Source of the DNA: Syntrophomonas sp.
Lineage (GTDB): Bacteria > Bacillota > Syntrophomonadia > Syntrophomonadales > Syntrophomonadaceae
Assembly (NCBI GenBank): GCA_016841245.1
Contig: JAENZN010000017.1
Coordinates: 1-64,000, forward strand
DNA: 64,000 nucleotides
Direction of reading: 5' to 3'
In this document: positions 38,990 through 47,676 of the stretch, piece by piece
How positions within the stretch are numbered: the first letter of the stretch is position 1
How the letters are laid out: each line of letters begins with the position of its first letter
Made by a program: the position numbers and the translations under genes
The notes under the pieces: generated by a model
Told to the model about the DNA's origin: nothing
Database searches by the model: none
What the model saw: only the letters and a program-made list of their open reading frames with translations

Positions 38990-39184
38990 GGGGACATTCC
39001 TGCGGAGCTGGTGTGTCCCCTGACCTTAGCCGGGACATTCCTGCATATACCCAGGGACATTCCTTAAATCAAGGAACTTTTAAGAAGGTGTGTCCCTGTT
39101 CCTTAGACACACTAAGGCCTGGTGTGTCCCCGCTATAATGGGGACATTCCTTCAGACCAGGAACTCCCAGGAAGGTGTGTCCCC
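38990..39184. repeat. cluster of REP-like GGGGACATTCC / GGTGTGTCCCC elements
   Basis: Four copies of GGGACATTCC (38990, 39032, 39054, 39140) and four of GGTGTGTCCC (39010, 39087, 39121, 39174) in about 195 bp. Heads and tails are partly complementary (GGGGACA with TGTCCCC), so each head-tail unit can fold into a hairpin. The cluster fills the rsmE-mtaB spacer and starts at the rsmE stop codon. It resembles the REP elements moved by RAYT-type IS200-like transposases; no such gene is in the window. Confidence 0.85.
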
Positions 39185-39261
39185 TAACATTACTACGAGA
39201 GTCCCGCTATAGCACTGAGATCATGGTGACTCTCCAAGCACCTTAATAGAAAGGATCATCT

Positions 39262-40563
39262 ATGCGAGTAGCTTTTCGTACCCTGGGATGTAAGGTTAAC
39301 CAGGTGGAAACAGAACAACTGAAAGAAGAATTTCTGGCTCGGGGATATCAGCTGGTGGCTTTCACTCAAGAAGCGGAAATCTACATTATTAATACCTGTA
39401 CGGTAACTCATACCAGTGACCGAAAGTCGCGAGCTGTAATTAGAAGAGCAATACGCAAGAACCCCTCGGCATTAATTGCAGCGGTTGGGTGTATGGCCCA
39501 GGTAAATCCCGGGCAGTTGACCGAAATTGAAGGGCTTAATCTGATTGTGGGCAATAGTCATAAAGAAAGTATAGTGGATATTATTGAAACATACCTGGCT
39601 GAAGAAACTAATACCTGCAGGAATTATTGCGCTTCATTAACCAAGGATACAGGTTTGAAAACGGTGAACTATACACGACCTCATCAGAGAACCCGCGGCT
39701 TTATAAAAATCCAGGATGGCTGTGAGAATTATTGCTCCTATTGTATAGTCCCATTCGCCAGGGGGCCGGTTCGAAGTAAAAAACCAGCAGAAGTATTGTT
39801 TGAGATTGAACAGATGCTTTCCTTTGGTTATCGGGAATTGGTATTAACAGGAATACACACTGGCCTTTACGGCAGTGATATACCGGGCTGGGATATAAGT
39901 AGATTAATCAGGGAAATATTCACCCGTATTAAAGGCCGGTATAGAGTTCGGCTCAGCTCCATCGAGCCGCTGGAAGTGAGCGAAGCACTGATTGAAATCG
40001 CAGCCTCTGAACCGGGTTTTTGCAGACATCTGCATATACCGGTACAAAGTGGAAGCGATAATATTTTATGGGCTATGAACCGTAGATATGATAGAAAATA
40101 TTATGAAAAATTAATCGGTAGTATTTCCAAACGAATACCAGATATTGCTTTTACCACGGATATCATGGTGGGATTTCCGGGGGAAAGTGAAATTGATTTT
40201 ATGCAAAGCCTAGAATTAGTGCAGGAACTACCCGTATGTGATCTCCATGTTTTTCCATATTCTATAAGGAGTGGGACCAGTGCAGCTCTTTTATCACCCC
40301 AGGTGAATGAGGTTGAAAAGCACCGGAGAAGCCAATCGCTGATGAATGAAGCCCGGCAAAAAAAAGATGCCTTTATAAAGGGATTGGATAAGCGAGAACT
40401 AGAGGTTCTGGTAGAGAAGAAAACTGGACCAAATTTATATCAGGGTTTAAGTGATAATTACGTGCAGGTGCAGCTGAGATCCAAACAAGAAATAACCGGG
40501 AAATTTGTGAGGGTTATCCTGGGGGTTAATGGGACACCGGTTTATAAAGCGGCCAGTACTTGA
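39262..40563 (+). CDS. mtaB: tRNA t6A37 methylthiotransferase MtaB
   Basis: A 433-aa radical-SAM methylthiotransferase making ms2t6A at tRNA position 37. N-terminal cluster Cys C10, C46 and C77; radical-SAM motif C154-x3-C158-x2-C161 (CENYCSYC); C-terminal TRAM domain (about 370-430). The length and TLGCKVNQVE fit MtaB rather than MiaB or RimO. Confidence 0.94.
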   Translation: MRVAFRTLGCKVNQVETEQLKEEFLARGYQLVAFTQEAEIYIINTCTVTHTSDRKSRAVIRRAIRKNPSALIAAVGCMAQVNPGQLTEIEGLNLIVGNSHKESIVDIIETYLAEETNTCRNYCASLTKDTGLKTVNYTRPHQRTRGFIKIQDGCENYCSYCIVPFARGPVRSKKPAEVLFEIEQMLSFGYRELVLTGIHTGLYGSDIPGWDISRLIREIFTRIKGRYRVRLSSIEPLEVSEALIEIAASEPGFCRHLHIPVQSGSDNILWAMNRRYDRKYYEKLIGSISKRIPDIAFTTDIMVGFPGESEIDFMQSLELVQELPVCDLHVFPYSIRSGTSAALLSPQVNEVEKHRRSQSLMNEARQKKDAFIKGLDKRELEVLVEKKTGPNLYQGLSDNYVQVQLRSKQEITGKFVRVILGVNGTPVYKAAST

Positions 40564-40831
40564 TAAATGGTTAATAACAAGCGTATTTCTGCTGGGATAG
40601 TTGCAGCTAAATGCTGGGACGGTATAGAATTTCTTCTGCCAGACCTCTTGGTAGCAGCACATCCGACTATTGGAGAAGATTTCAGGCAAATAAAGTAATT
40701 TCTTATTAAAGTGCATTTTAGTCTTGACTCTAACTGTGTTTTAGGTAACTATTAATTCGGACCATTCATTTTTATATAGCTTTAACAGCTAAATGAAAAT
40801 AATTTTGATATACTATAGAGGAGGTGAAGTA

Positions 40832-41185
40832 ATGCCTGATAACAATGATTGTATCTTTTGCAAGATAATTGCTGGCGAGATTCCGTCTAAAATAGTATTT
40901 CAAGATGACCTGCTTATTGCTATCGAAGATATTAGTCCTACTGCTCCAGTGCATCTTTTAATTATCCCCAGGGAACATATCGATTCCTTGAATGAAGTCA
41001 ACCACAGCCATAGTGAAATTTTGAGCCAAATTCAGATAAAAGCTGCAGTGATTGCCAGGGAGATGAATATAGACCAGAATGGTTACCGCCTGGTTAATAA
41101 CTGTGGTGAGTGGGGGGGACAGACTGTAATGCACCTCCATTATCACCTTTTAGGGGGAAGAAAAATGGCCTGGCCAGCAGGCTAA
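40832..41185 (+). CDS. HIT-family nucleotide hydrolase
   Basis: A 117-aa histidine-triad protein that hydrolyses nucleoside phosphoramidates or similar. N-terminal C7-x2-C10 with later His gives a zinc site, and the triad is H101-L-H103-Y-H105. Start ATG 40832 after GAGGAGGTG. Often found between mtaB and rpsU in Clostridia. Confidence 0.93.
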   Translation: MPDNNDCIFCKIIAGEIPSKIVFQDDLLIAIEDISPTAPVHLLIIPREHIDSLNEVNHSHSEILSQIQIKAAVIAREMNIDQNGYRLVNNCGEWGGQTVMHLHYHLLGGRKMAWPAG

Positions 41186-41260
41186 TCTTGACTCCATGCC
41201 CATTGAAATAGTACAATATAATGGCATTTATATAGCCCAAACGATGAGGGGAGGGAAATG

Positions 41261-41437
41261 ATGAGCGAAGTTAAAGTAGGAAAAAATGAATCCCTGGATA
41301 GTGCTTTAAGAAGGTTCAAAAGATCCTGTCAAAAGTCTGGGGTTATGCAAGATATAAGGAAGCATGATCATTATGAAAAACCAAGTATTAAGAAGAAAAA
41401 GAAATCAGAAGCTGCACGCAAGAAGAAGAAATTTTAG
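41261..41437 (+). CDS. rpsU: 30S ribosomal protein S21
   Basis: A 58-aa basic protein: [19 protein letters not shown], then a Lys-rich tail ending [11 protein letters not shown] 41261 (or the in-frame ATG 41258) follows GAGGGGAGGG. In the conserved order rpsU-yqeY. Confidence 0.95.
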   Translation: MSEVKVGKNESLDSALRRFKRSCQKSGVMQDIRKHDHYEKPSIKKKKKSEAARKKKKF

Positions 41438-41448
41438 GGGGGAATAAG

Positions 41449-41898
41449 TTGTCCCTAGCTGATAGATTGCTCGATGATATGAAAAAGGCCATGAAAGATA
41501 GAGAAGCCGGCAAAACCAGGCTGGCTACCATTAGAATGGTTAGAGCAGCACAGAAGGAAGCTGAAATAGCAAAAAGAGATGTGTTAACTGACCAGGAAAT
41601 GCTGGACATTTTAAGTCGCGAGCAAAAAAAACGCCGAGATGTAATGGGCGATTATCAAAAAGCGAATAGATTGGAAGATGTTATTCGTTTGCAGGAAGAA
41701 ATATCAGTAATTCAGGAATACCTTCCCGAGCAGTTAGACGAAAGTGAAATAAGGGCTATAATTGAAAAAGCGGTACAAGATCTGGGGGCCAAAAGTGCAG
41801 GCGAAACCGGAAAAGTGATGAAGGAAATCATGCCTGGATTAAAAGGCCGAGCAGATGGGAAACTAATAAATCAACTGGTTAAAAAAATACTTCAGTAA
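41449..41898 (+). CDS. yqeY: GatB/YqeY domain protein
   Basis: A 149-aa helical protein related to the tail domain of GatB. LADRLLDDMKKAMKDREAGK, LPEQLDESEI and a C-terminal GRADGKLINQLVKK fit YqeY. Function is probably linked to tRNA or aminoacylation. TTG 41449 sits 12 bases after rpsU. The conserved cluster is interrupted right behind this gene. Confidence 0.93.
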   Translation: MSLADRLLDDMKKAMKDREAGKTRLATIRMVRAAQKEAEIAKRDVLTDQEMLDILSREQKKRRDVMGDYQKANRLEDVIRLQEEISVIQEYLPEQLDESEIRAIIEKAVQDLGAKSAGETGKVMKEIMPGLKGRADGKLINQLVKKILQ

Positions 41899-41906
41899 AA
41901 GCTTAT

Positions 41907-41948
41907 AAAAGCCTGTTAAGGATTAATATTATTCTTAGCAGGCTTTTT
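41907..41948 (+). terminator. intrinsic terminator after yqeY
   Basis: AAAAGCCTGTTAAG (41907-41920) pairs with CTTAGCAGGCTTTT, followed by more T-runs. Confidence 0.85.
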
Positions 41949-42004
41949 GTTTTTTTTATAAATACAGTAAAATAAAAACAATATAAATAAGTGGAGGAAC
42001 GGAT

Positions 42005-42121
42005 ATGAGTTTTATCAAAAGCACTCGGGGAAAAAAGCGGCAAAGAATATTTTTGTATGTAGTTGCTGGCCTGGTTATTGTATCTTTTTTATCCAGCATA
42101 GTTGTAGTCAATTTTATATAA
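42005..42121 (+). CDS. 38-aa single-helix membrane peptide
   Basis: ATG 42005 after GGAGGAACGGAT. A basic N-terminus (KSTRGKKRQR) is followed by a hydrophobic helix (IFLYVVAGLVIVSFLSSIVVV). The layout resembles small Prli42/DUF4044-like membrane peptides, but similarity cannot be settled by eye. It stands alone between the yqeY terminator and the sigma-54 activator. Confidence 0.6.
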   Translation: MSFIKSTRGKKRQRIFLYVVAGLVIVSFLSSIVVVNFI

Positions 42122-42213
42122 GCATTTTATGTTGAGTAAAGTATCTCACAACATAAAAATTACTTTAATAATTATCATAACAATCAAGGTCTTAAATACC
42201 CGTCATGATATTA

Positions 42214-42274
42214 CTGAATAAATTATCCTGCTATGTTATAATAGTCGCAAAGACAAAAAACGACTTATTGCGAC
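42214..42274 (+). promoter_or_regulatory. promoter with dyad for the sigma-54 activator gene
   Basis: Extended -10 TGTTATAAT (TATAAT at 42237-42242) with a poor -35 (TGAATA, 17 bp upstream). The inverted repeat GTCGCAA (42244-42250) / TTGCGAC (42268-42274) overlaps the expected transcription start, suggesting autoregulation or another repressor. Confidence 0.5.
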
Positions 42275-42310
42275 TAACTTTTGATCTTCTTGAGAAAAGG
42301 AGGTATTTCC

Positions 42311-44098
42311 TTGGCACAAATGCAGCCGATTAATACTATCAATGTTGGAGAAGCGATGACCTGCGATTTTGGACGTGTTAGCAGGGATACTGCAGTAGAG
42401 ACGGTAATCAGTATGATGCTGCAGAATCACTGGGGAGAAGTTGTCATTGAAGATGATCGAGATGGTTTCCAGCTGGTAACCAAAGAGCATCTTATGAGGT
42501 GTGTGGAAAACGGTTTTCCGCCCCATCTTCCCATATCTGAAATGGGCAGAAAAAATACTATTACTACTACTGTTGAGGAACCTTTGGTGGAGGCCCGGGA
42601 GCTTATGAGGCAACTCAAGATTGGACGGCTGCCAGTAAAGGATATTACGGGGAGCATTGTTGGCATGTTAACTGCCAGAGATGTATGTAATGGATTTTGT
42701 GATAAATTAGAAATGCTCGGCGAACATATGTATGCCATATTGGACAACATTAGCGAAGCTATTCAAGTAATTGACTGCCAGGGAAGAGTGGTCTTCTGGA
42801 ATCGAAGTGCAGAAGATTTATTTGGGATTAAAACCGAGAATATTCTCGGCTATAAAATGGAGGAATTTTATCCTGACGATATTACCCTGAAAGTAATAGC
42901 TACCGGCGAATCATATCCTAATATTTTGTGCGAATTAAGGGAAGGCTTATATGTGGCTCGTAATGCTGTGCCGGTGATTATGCAGGATGGAAATATTGTT
43001 GGAGCAGTTTCTACTACTACCAATGTAAGCCAGTCTAAAAATTTAATTGAAGAATTAAACCGCGTTAACAGCCGAGTAAAACAGCTGGAGGAAAGAATCG
43101 TAAATAAAGAAGAAATTAGTAAAGAGCCCTTCTACACTATTGATATAGAAACTAAAAGAGTATTATTGCAGGCCAAGAGGGTGGGAGGAACTGATGCCAC
43201 GGTGCTGATCCAGGGAGAGAGCGGTACCGGCAAAGAACTGATGGCCAATGTAATTTATCAAAATAGCAAACGGGCTAAACAAGCATTTATTGCAGTTAAC
43301 TGCAGTGCCATTCCCAGTACCTTATTTGAAAGTGAGATGTTCGGTTATGAAGCGGGCAGCTTTACCGGCGGCAACAAATCTGGAAAGCAGGGGAAATTTG
43401 AGCTTGCAAATGGGGGAACCATATTTTTAGATGAGATAGGCGAACTCCCTCTGGATATGCAGGCCAAGCTGTTAAGGGTAATTCAAGAACGCAAGTTTTA
43501 CCGGGTGGGTGGTACCGCAACGGTGGAAGTAAATGTAAGGTTAATTGCAGCTACTAATAAGGATCTGGCCCGACTGGTTGCAGAAGGGAAATTCCGGGAG
43601 GATCTTTTTTATCGATTAAATGTAGTAACATTGGACATACCCCCGTTAAGAAAAAGGCAGGAAGATATAATCGGTTTGACCAAGAGATTTATCAGTGAAA
43701 TGGAATGTGTGTATATGCGGTCCATATCCGGGATTGATCAGCAGGTCTTGGACTTATTTCGGGTTTATGAGTGGCCGGGGAATGTACGGCAGCTGCATAA
43801 CCTGTTGGAAAGCGTGATTATTCTTATGGAGGATGACTTTATCAGCCTTAATTCTCTGGCCGAGGCTGGAGTATTAGAGAACTTAGGCGGTAATAACGAT
43901 CTTCTTAATACAGATCAAATTTTGGAAGATGATCTGGAAGTGCCAAATTTGGATGAATTATTGGTTAAGAGAGAGCGAGAGGTAATTATACGGGCTATGG
44001 AAGAATGCAAACACAATAAAGCGCGTGCGGCCAAGAAACTAGGGATTCCTCGCAGTACGTTGTATTATAAACTGAAGGCCCTGGGGATATCAGATTAA
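42311..44098 (+). CDS. sigma-54-dependent transcriptional activator with CBS pair and PAS domain
   Basis: A 595-aa enhancer-binding protein. Two CBS domains (about 5-125), a PAS domain (about 138-240, [18 protein letters not shown]), the AAA+ sigma-54 domain (about 270-505: Walker [15 protein letters not shown] in place of GAFTGA, Walker [12 protein letters not shown]-finger region) and a Fis-type helix-turn-helix ([20 protein letters not shown]). No receiver domain, so it likely senses ligands: CBS pairs often bind adenine nucleotides, PAS small molecules or redox state. TTG 42311 follows AAAGGAGGT. The next operon starts with a -24/-12 promoter, its probable target. Confidence 0.95.
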   Translation: MAQMQPINTINVGEAMTCDFGRVSRDTAVETVISMMLQNHWGEVVIEDDRDGFQLVTKEHLMRCVENGFPPHLPISEMGRKNTITTTVEEPLVEARELMRQLKIGRLPVKDITGSIVGMLTARDVCNGFCDKLEMLGEHMYAILDNISEAIQVIDCQGRVVFWNRSAEDLFGIKTENILGYKMEEFYPDDITLKVIATGESYPNILCELREGLYVARNAVPVIMQDGNIVGAVSTTTNVSQSKNLIEELNRVNSRVKQLEERIVNKEEISKEPFYTIDIETKRVLLQAKRVGGTDATVLIQGESGTGKELMANVIYQNSKRAKQAFIAVNCSAIPSTLFESEMFGYEAGSFTGGNKSGKQGKFELANGGTIFLDEIGELPLDMQAKLLRVIQERKFYRVGGTATVEVNVRLIAATNKDLARLVAEGKFREDLFYRLNVVTLDIPPLRKRQEDIIGLTKRFISEMECVYMRSISGIDQQVLDLFRVYEWPGNVRQLHNLLESVIILMEDDFISLNSLAEAGVLENLGGNNDLLNTDQILEDDLEVPNLDELLVKREREVIIRAMEECKHNKARAAKKLGIPRSTLYYKLKALGISD

Positions 44099-44288
44099 GA
44101 AAAAGTTTAAGTACTAAAATTATCCCAGCCTGGATAACTAATTTCTGTTCTTGTGACAATGATAATTCTTATAGTTGCACCGAGGGTTAAGGGTAAAACT
44201 GGAATTTTAATTTCCGATTTTATGTGCATTAGGGGAACACTTTGTGAAATAGCGAAAATGTGAATAAAATGTCGAAGGACAAATTTGG

Positions 44289-44328
44289 AGTGTCAGTTTT
44301 TTAGAATTAATTCTAGAAAGCTGACACT
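44289..44328. promoter_or_regulatory. 40-bp dyad, probable enhancer of the sigma-54 activator
   Basis: AGTGTCAG and CTGACACT are separated by 24 bp that continue the symmetry (18-bp arms around TTAA). It ends 63 bp before the -24 element. The same dyad with the same spacing recurs at 57923-57962 near the second sigma-54 promoter. Confidence 0.75.
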
Positions 44329-44388
44329 TTTATATTTCGCAAACCGGGATATACTGCTCTTTACTGGGCAACTTATATTTAACAGGGG

Positions 44389-44404
44389 TTGGCATATTAA
44401 TTGC
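44389..44404 (+). promoter_or_regulatory. sigma-54 (-24/-12) promoter of the Hdr cluster
   Basis: TTGGCAT-N4-ATTGC with GG (44391-44392) and GC (44403-44404) exactly 10 bp apart, 80 bp before the first Hdr gene. It lies just behind a gene for a sigma-54 activator. Confidence 0.88.
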
Positions 44405-44483
44405 AATTATAATAACCACAACAAAGTGATTTCGAATTCGGTTTGTTCTGGGAAAAAACACTGGCAAAGGAGATGTAGATAAT

Positions 44484-45113
44484 TTGCCCAGAGAAAATAT
44501 GACTCAGTGGGATGATAAATTATATCAAAAGGTAGACCGATATAATCTGGTGCCTAACCTGGATGAATGCCTGCAGTGCGGAAAATGTACCGGCAACTGT
44601 CCGGTAGCAGCGTTGCATCCATCTTATAATCCCCGGCAGATAGTACACGATATATTACTGGGAGAACTTGATAGAGTACTGCAGAGTGAAGAAATCTGGA
44701 GATGTTTATGGTGTGCGAATTGTTACCGGGTATGTCCGGTTGATATTCATTACCCGCTGCTTATGATGCAGCTGCGCTATCTGGCACTTGAGAATGGTTA
44801 TGGACTTAAATACGTTACGCCCATAAATAAATATGCTTATCGGTCCCTGGAATGTGGATTGACTTTTGTTCCAGGGAAAAAAGGGGTAGAAAAAATAAAA
44901 GGCTTGCGTGAAGGAATAGGGGTTGAACCCTGGCCAAAGGTATCAAAAAAAGCTATTCATGAATATGGTGAAATATTTAAACAAACCGGAGCTTATGATT
45001 GGATGAAAGCCCTGGATGAAGTGCAGGCTAAAGGCGAAGAAAAACCAGTAACACTTACATTTTTGGGGGGGAGATTAGTAGATGAGCGCTATGACACAGA
45101 AGAGGGTAATTAA
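44484..45113 (+). CDS. HdrC-like ferredoxin-type protein (first pair)
   Basis: A 209-aa iron-sulfur protein with two [4Fe-4S] motifs: C29-x2-C32-x2-C35-x3-C39 and C74-x2-C77-x2-C80-x3-C84, each ending in CP. The rest is helical, with a C-terminal extension beyond a typical HdrC. It is expected to pass electrons between HdrA and HdrB-type subunits. TTG 44484 follows AAAGGAGATG. The end overlaps the next gene by 32 bases. First gene after the sigma-54 promoter. Confidence 0.9.
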   Translation: MPRENMTQWDDKLYQKVDRYNLVPNLDECLQCGKCTGNCPVAALHPSYNPRQIVHDILLGELDRVLQSEEIWRCLWCANCYRVCPVDIHYPLLMMQLRYLALENGYGLKYVTPINKYAYRSLECGLTFVPGKKGVEKIKGLREGIGVEPWPKVSKKAIHEYGEIFKQTGAYDWMKALDEVQAKGEEKPVTLTFLGGRLVDERYDTEEGN

Positions 45114-46071
45114 ACCCCAGGAACGTATTCCGCAAATCCCCGAAAAAATATTTCTCTTCCGCAGTTGTACAGGTAGTATGGAATACCCGGGGACTGAGCA
45201 TTGCGTCGAGTTTGTGCTTAAGAAATTGGGAATAGAAGTGGTGAAAGATCCTGACCAGAGCTGCTGTTCGGGCTATATTCTTACCTGTTCCGGATATCCT
45301 GCCGAGCCCTCGCTGGCAGTCACCGCCCGCAACCTGGCTATGGTGGAGCAAAAATATGGTCTGGATACCTATGTTTTCTGTAATGGGTGTTTTGGCTACA
45401 ATAAAGAATTAAAGCACATTCTGGATCATCATCCGGAGTATAAGAATATGGCTAACGATTTGATTGGACAATGGGGATATCATTACGAAGGAACCAGTAC
45501 TGTTTACCATGTGCAGGAATTATATTCTCTGCTGCTGGATCGGATTAAAGAAAATGTAGTTCGGCCTTTAACTGGGTTAAGAGTAGCGTCCCACTATGGC
45601 TGCCATTACCTGGCTCAACAGTATGGCATTCTGGACGAAGGGGATATGCCTACCTTCCATGAAGAAATTTACGAAGCCCTGGGAGCAACCCCGGTTTTTT
45701 ATAAAGAGAGAAGGATGTGCTGTGCTTATGCAGTGGGACGGGGATTTACTCACCCGGAAAATGTGGTTCAGCCTCATCTGGCCAGGAAGTTCGATAGTGC
45801 CAAAGCAGAAGGCGTAGAAATAATGACCACTACCTGCCCGGGATGCAATGTAGCCCTGGACCGGGAACAGCCTAAACTTAAAAAAAGAGGTTTTGGCCCG
45901 TATGATATTCCGGTTGTCGATTTGGGACAGCTTATAGCTCTGGCGCTAGGAGCTCCAATAGAAGAAATTGGGTTTAATGCAAATTCAACCCCGGTTGAGC
46001 CGGTTCTAAAAAAACTGGGGTTTTTTAAAGATGATTATGGGGTTTGGGAAAGGAGATTTGTAAATGAATAA
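45082..46071 (+). CDS. HdrB-like CCG-domain protein (first pair)
   Basis: A 329-aa protein with two CCG domains that hold non-cubane iron-sulfur clusters in heterodisulfide reductase. Cys sets: C29, C61-C62, C100-x2-C103, and a second with C213-C214 and C252-x2-C255. In both, the residue after CC is Ser or Ala, not the usual Gly, unlike the second HdrB of this operon. Substrate is therefore uncertain; a disulfide or a related electron carrier is possible. ATG after GGGGGGAGA. Confidence 0.88.
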   Translation: MSAMTQKRVIKPQERIPQIPEKIFLFRSCTGSMEYPGTEHCVEFVLKKLGIEVVKDPDQSCCSGYILTCSGYPAEPSLAVTARNLAMVEQKYGLDTYVFCNGCFGYNKELKHILDHHPEYKNMANDLIGQWGYHYEGTSTVYHVQELYSLLLDRIKENVVRPLTGLRVASHYGCHYLAQQYGILDEGDMPTFHEEIYEALGATPVFYKERRMCCAYAVGRGFTHPENVVQPHLARKFDSAKAEGVEIMTTTCPGCNVALDREQPKLKKRGFGPYDIPVVDLGQLIALALGAPIEEIGFNANSTPVEPVLKKLGFFKDDYGVWERRFVNE

Positions 46072-47083
46072 TAGCGAAAAGACAGCACTCATAATCGGCG
46101 GGGGACTAGCTGGTCTGGAAGCAGCCAATAAAATTGGCGGAGCGGGTTATAAGGCCATTCTGGTTGAAAAGGAAGAACAGCTGGGTGGTATTATGAAACA
46201 GCTGTACGGTAGTTTCCCGCGCTGGGATAACCCCCGGGAATTGGTTGATCAAAAAGTTAAAATGGCGCAAGAAAATCCGAATGTTACCATGAAAACAAAC
46301 ACCACAGTAAAATCAGCTCACAAGAAAGACCAAACATTTGTGGTAGAACTGAGCAACAATGAACAGATGGAATTTGATGCAGTAGTTCTGGCTACTGGAT
46401 TTGATTTTTATGATGCCTCACAATATGGGGAATATGGGTATGGTGCATTCGATAATGTCTTAACTGCACTGGAATTTGAAGCAAAATTAAAGGAAATGGA
46501 ATCCTGGGATAAAGAGGATCTTCCTCAGGTAGTAGCGTTTTTTAAATGCGTAGGTTCCCGTGATCGGTCCAAAGGCTATCCGTATTGTTCTAAAATATGC
46601 TGCATGTTTACTGCCAAAGAGGCGGGATTGATGAAAGATCTCAATCCGGATGCCAAATGTTTTGTGTTTTATATGGATTATCGGGCGGCAGGTAAGGAAT
46701 ATGAGGAATTTGCACGTTCAGTGATGGAAGATAAACATGTCCGTTATGTAAGAGGCCGTCCAGCCAAGGTGTTGCCGGAAAATGGAAAACTTATGGTGAG
46801 AGCGGAGGATACCTTGATGGGTGTACCGGTAGAAGTAGCAGCCGATATGATCGTCTTGGCCAATGCTATGATACCGGCAGAAAGCACCATAGAGCTGGCG
46901 GGAATTTTTGGGGCCAAAATCGACCAGTACGGTTTCATTGATTATATCCCTGGGCATCCAACCCAAACGGGTGATAGAGTGTTTTTTGCCGGAGGCTGTG
47001 GATTCCCGGTAGAAAGTTTGGGTGCACAGTATCAGGGGGCAGCAGCGGCAGCGGATGTTATAGCCCTGTTCACTCAGGATTAG
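46064..47083 (+). CDS. hdrA: short HdrA/QmoA-like FAD protein
   Basis: A 339-aa flavoprotein with the FAD Rossmann motif GGGLAGLEAA (12-21), DAVVLATGF, and the HdrA hallmark C162-VGSRDRSKGYPYC175-SKICC (C179-C180). It is about half the length of archaeal HdrA: N-terminal cluster and C-terminal ferredoxin domains are missing, as in QmoA of sulfate reducers. It presumably connects the two HdrCB pairs. Overlaps the preceding gene by 8 bases. No partner such as MvhD, Flox or formate dehydrogenase is nearby. Confidence 0.88.
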   Translation: MNNSEKTALIIGGGLAGLEAANKIGGAGYKAILVEKEEQLGGIMKQLYGSFPRWDNPRELVDQKVKMAQENPNVTMKTNTTVKSAHKKDQTFVVELSNNEQMEFDAVVLATGFDFYDASQYGEYGYGAFDNVLTALEFEAKLKEMESWDKEDLPQVVAFFKCVGSRDRSKGYPYCSKICCMFTAKEAGLMKDLNPDAKCFVFYMDYRAAGKEYEEFARSVMEDKHVRYVRGRPAKVLPENGKLMVRAEDTLMGVPVEVAADMIVLANAMIPAESTIELAGIFGAKIDQYGFIDYIPGHPTQTGDRVFFAGGCGFPVESLGAQYQGAAAAADVIALFTQD

Positions 47084-47094
47084 GGGGCGAGTTA

Positions 47095-47676
47095 ATGCTT
47101 AATACTGCAGACTTCTACCATGTTTTAAGAATAGATCAAACCAGTAACTCACTCCGGGAGGAAATTAAAGAACACTGCCACACGGATATTGAAATGTGTT
47201 TGGAGTGCGGCAAATGTTCTGGTGGATGTTCCAATGCTCATATATTTGATATTACTCCCAGGAAGATAATTCAATTAATAAAAGTCGGAGAAGAAGCAAA
47301 ACTATTAAAAATGGATGCATTATGGTCATGTGTAGCCTGCCAGTTATGTGTTGACCGGTGTCCGTCATCTATTAACATTCCCAGGATTATGGATTATTTA
47401 CGAGAGAAAGCCTATAGTCAAGGCGTTCCTGCCAGCAGGCCCAATGTAGAACTTTTCCATGAACTTATGTTGAATAATATCAAGAGATTCGGTAGAGTGC
47501 CAGAAGCTTTGTTAAGTGTAGAGTTCAACATCAGGTCCAAACAGTATACCAAAGATGCTGAGATGGGGATGAAGATGTTTTTTAAAGGCAAACTAAATCC
47601 AATCCCTGCCCGAATCAAAAATATCAAGCAGGTACAGCGTATGTTTCGGGATATACCAGCGCAGAGGGAGGGATAA
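47095..47676 (+). CDS. hdrC: HdrC-like protein (second pair)
   Basis: A 193-aa protein with C35-x2-C38-x2-C41-x3-C45 and C79-x2-C82-x2-C85-x3-C89, the two [4Fe-4S] sites of HdrC. The segment FDITPRKIIQLIKVGEE is typical. It follows hdrA by 11 bases and shares one base with the next gene. Confidence 0.92.
   Translation: MLNTADFYHVLRIDQTSNSLREEIKEHCHTDIEMCLECGKCSGGCSNAHIFDITPRKIIQLIKVGEEAKLLKMDALWSCVACQLCVDRCPSSINIPRIMDYLREKAYSQGVPASRPNVELFHELMLNNIKRFGRVPEALLSVEFNIRSKQYTKDAEMGMKMFFKGKLNPIPARIKNIKQVQRMFRDIPAQREG

Noticed and set aside
38990-39184. CRISPR-like repeat cluster
   Set aside because: Repeats are short, partly inverted, unevenly spaced and lack unique spacers of constant length; they fit REP elements instead.
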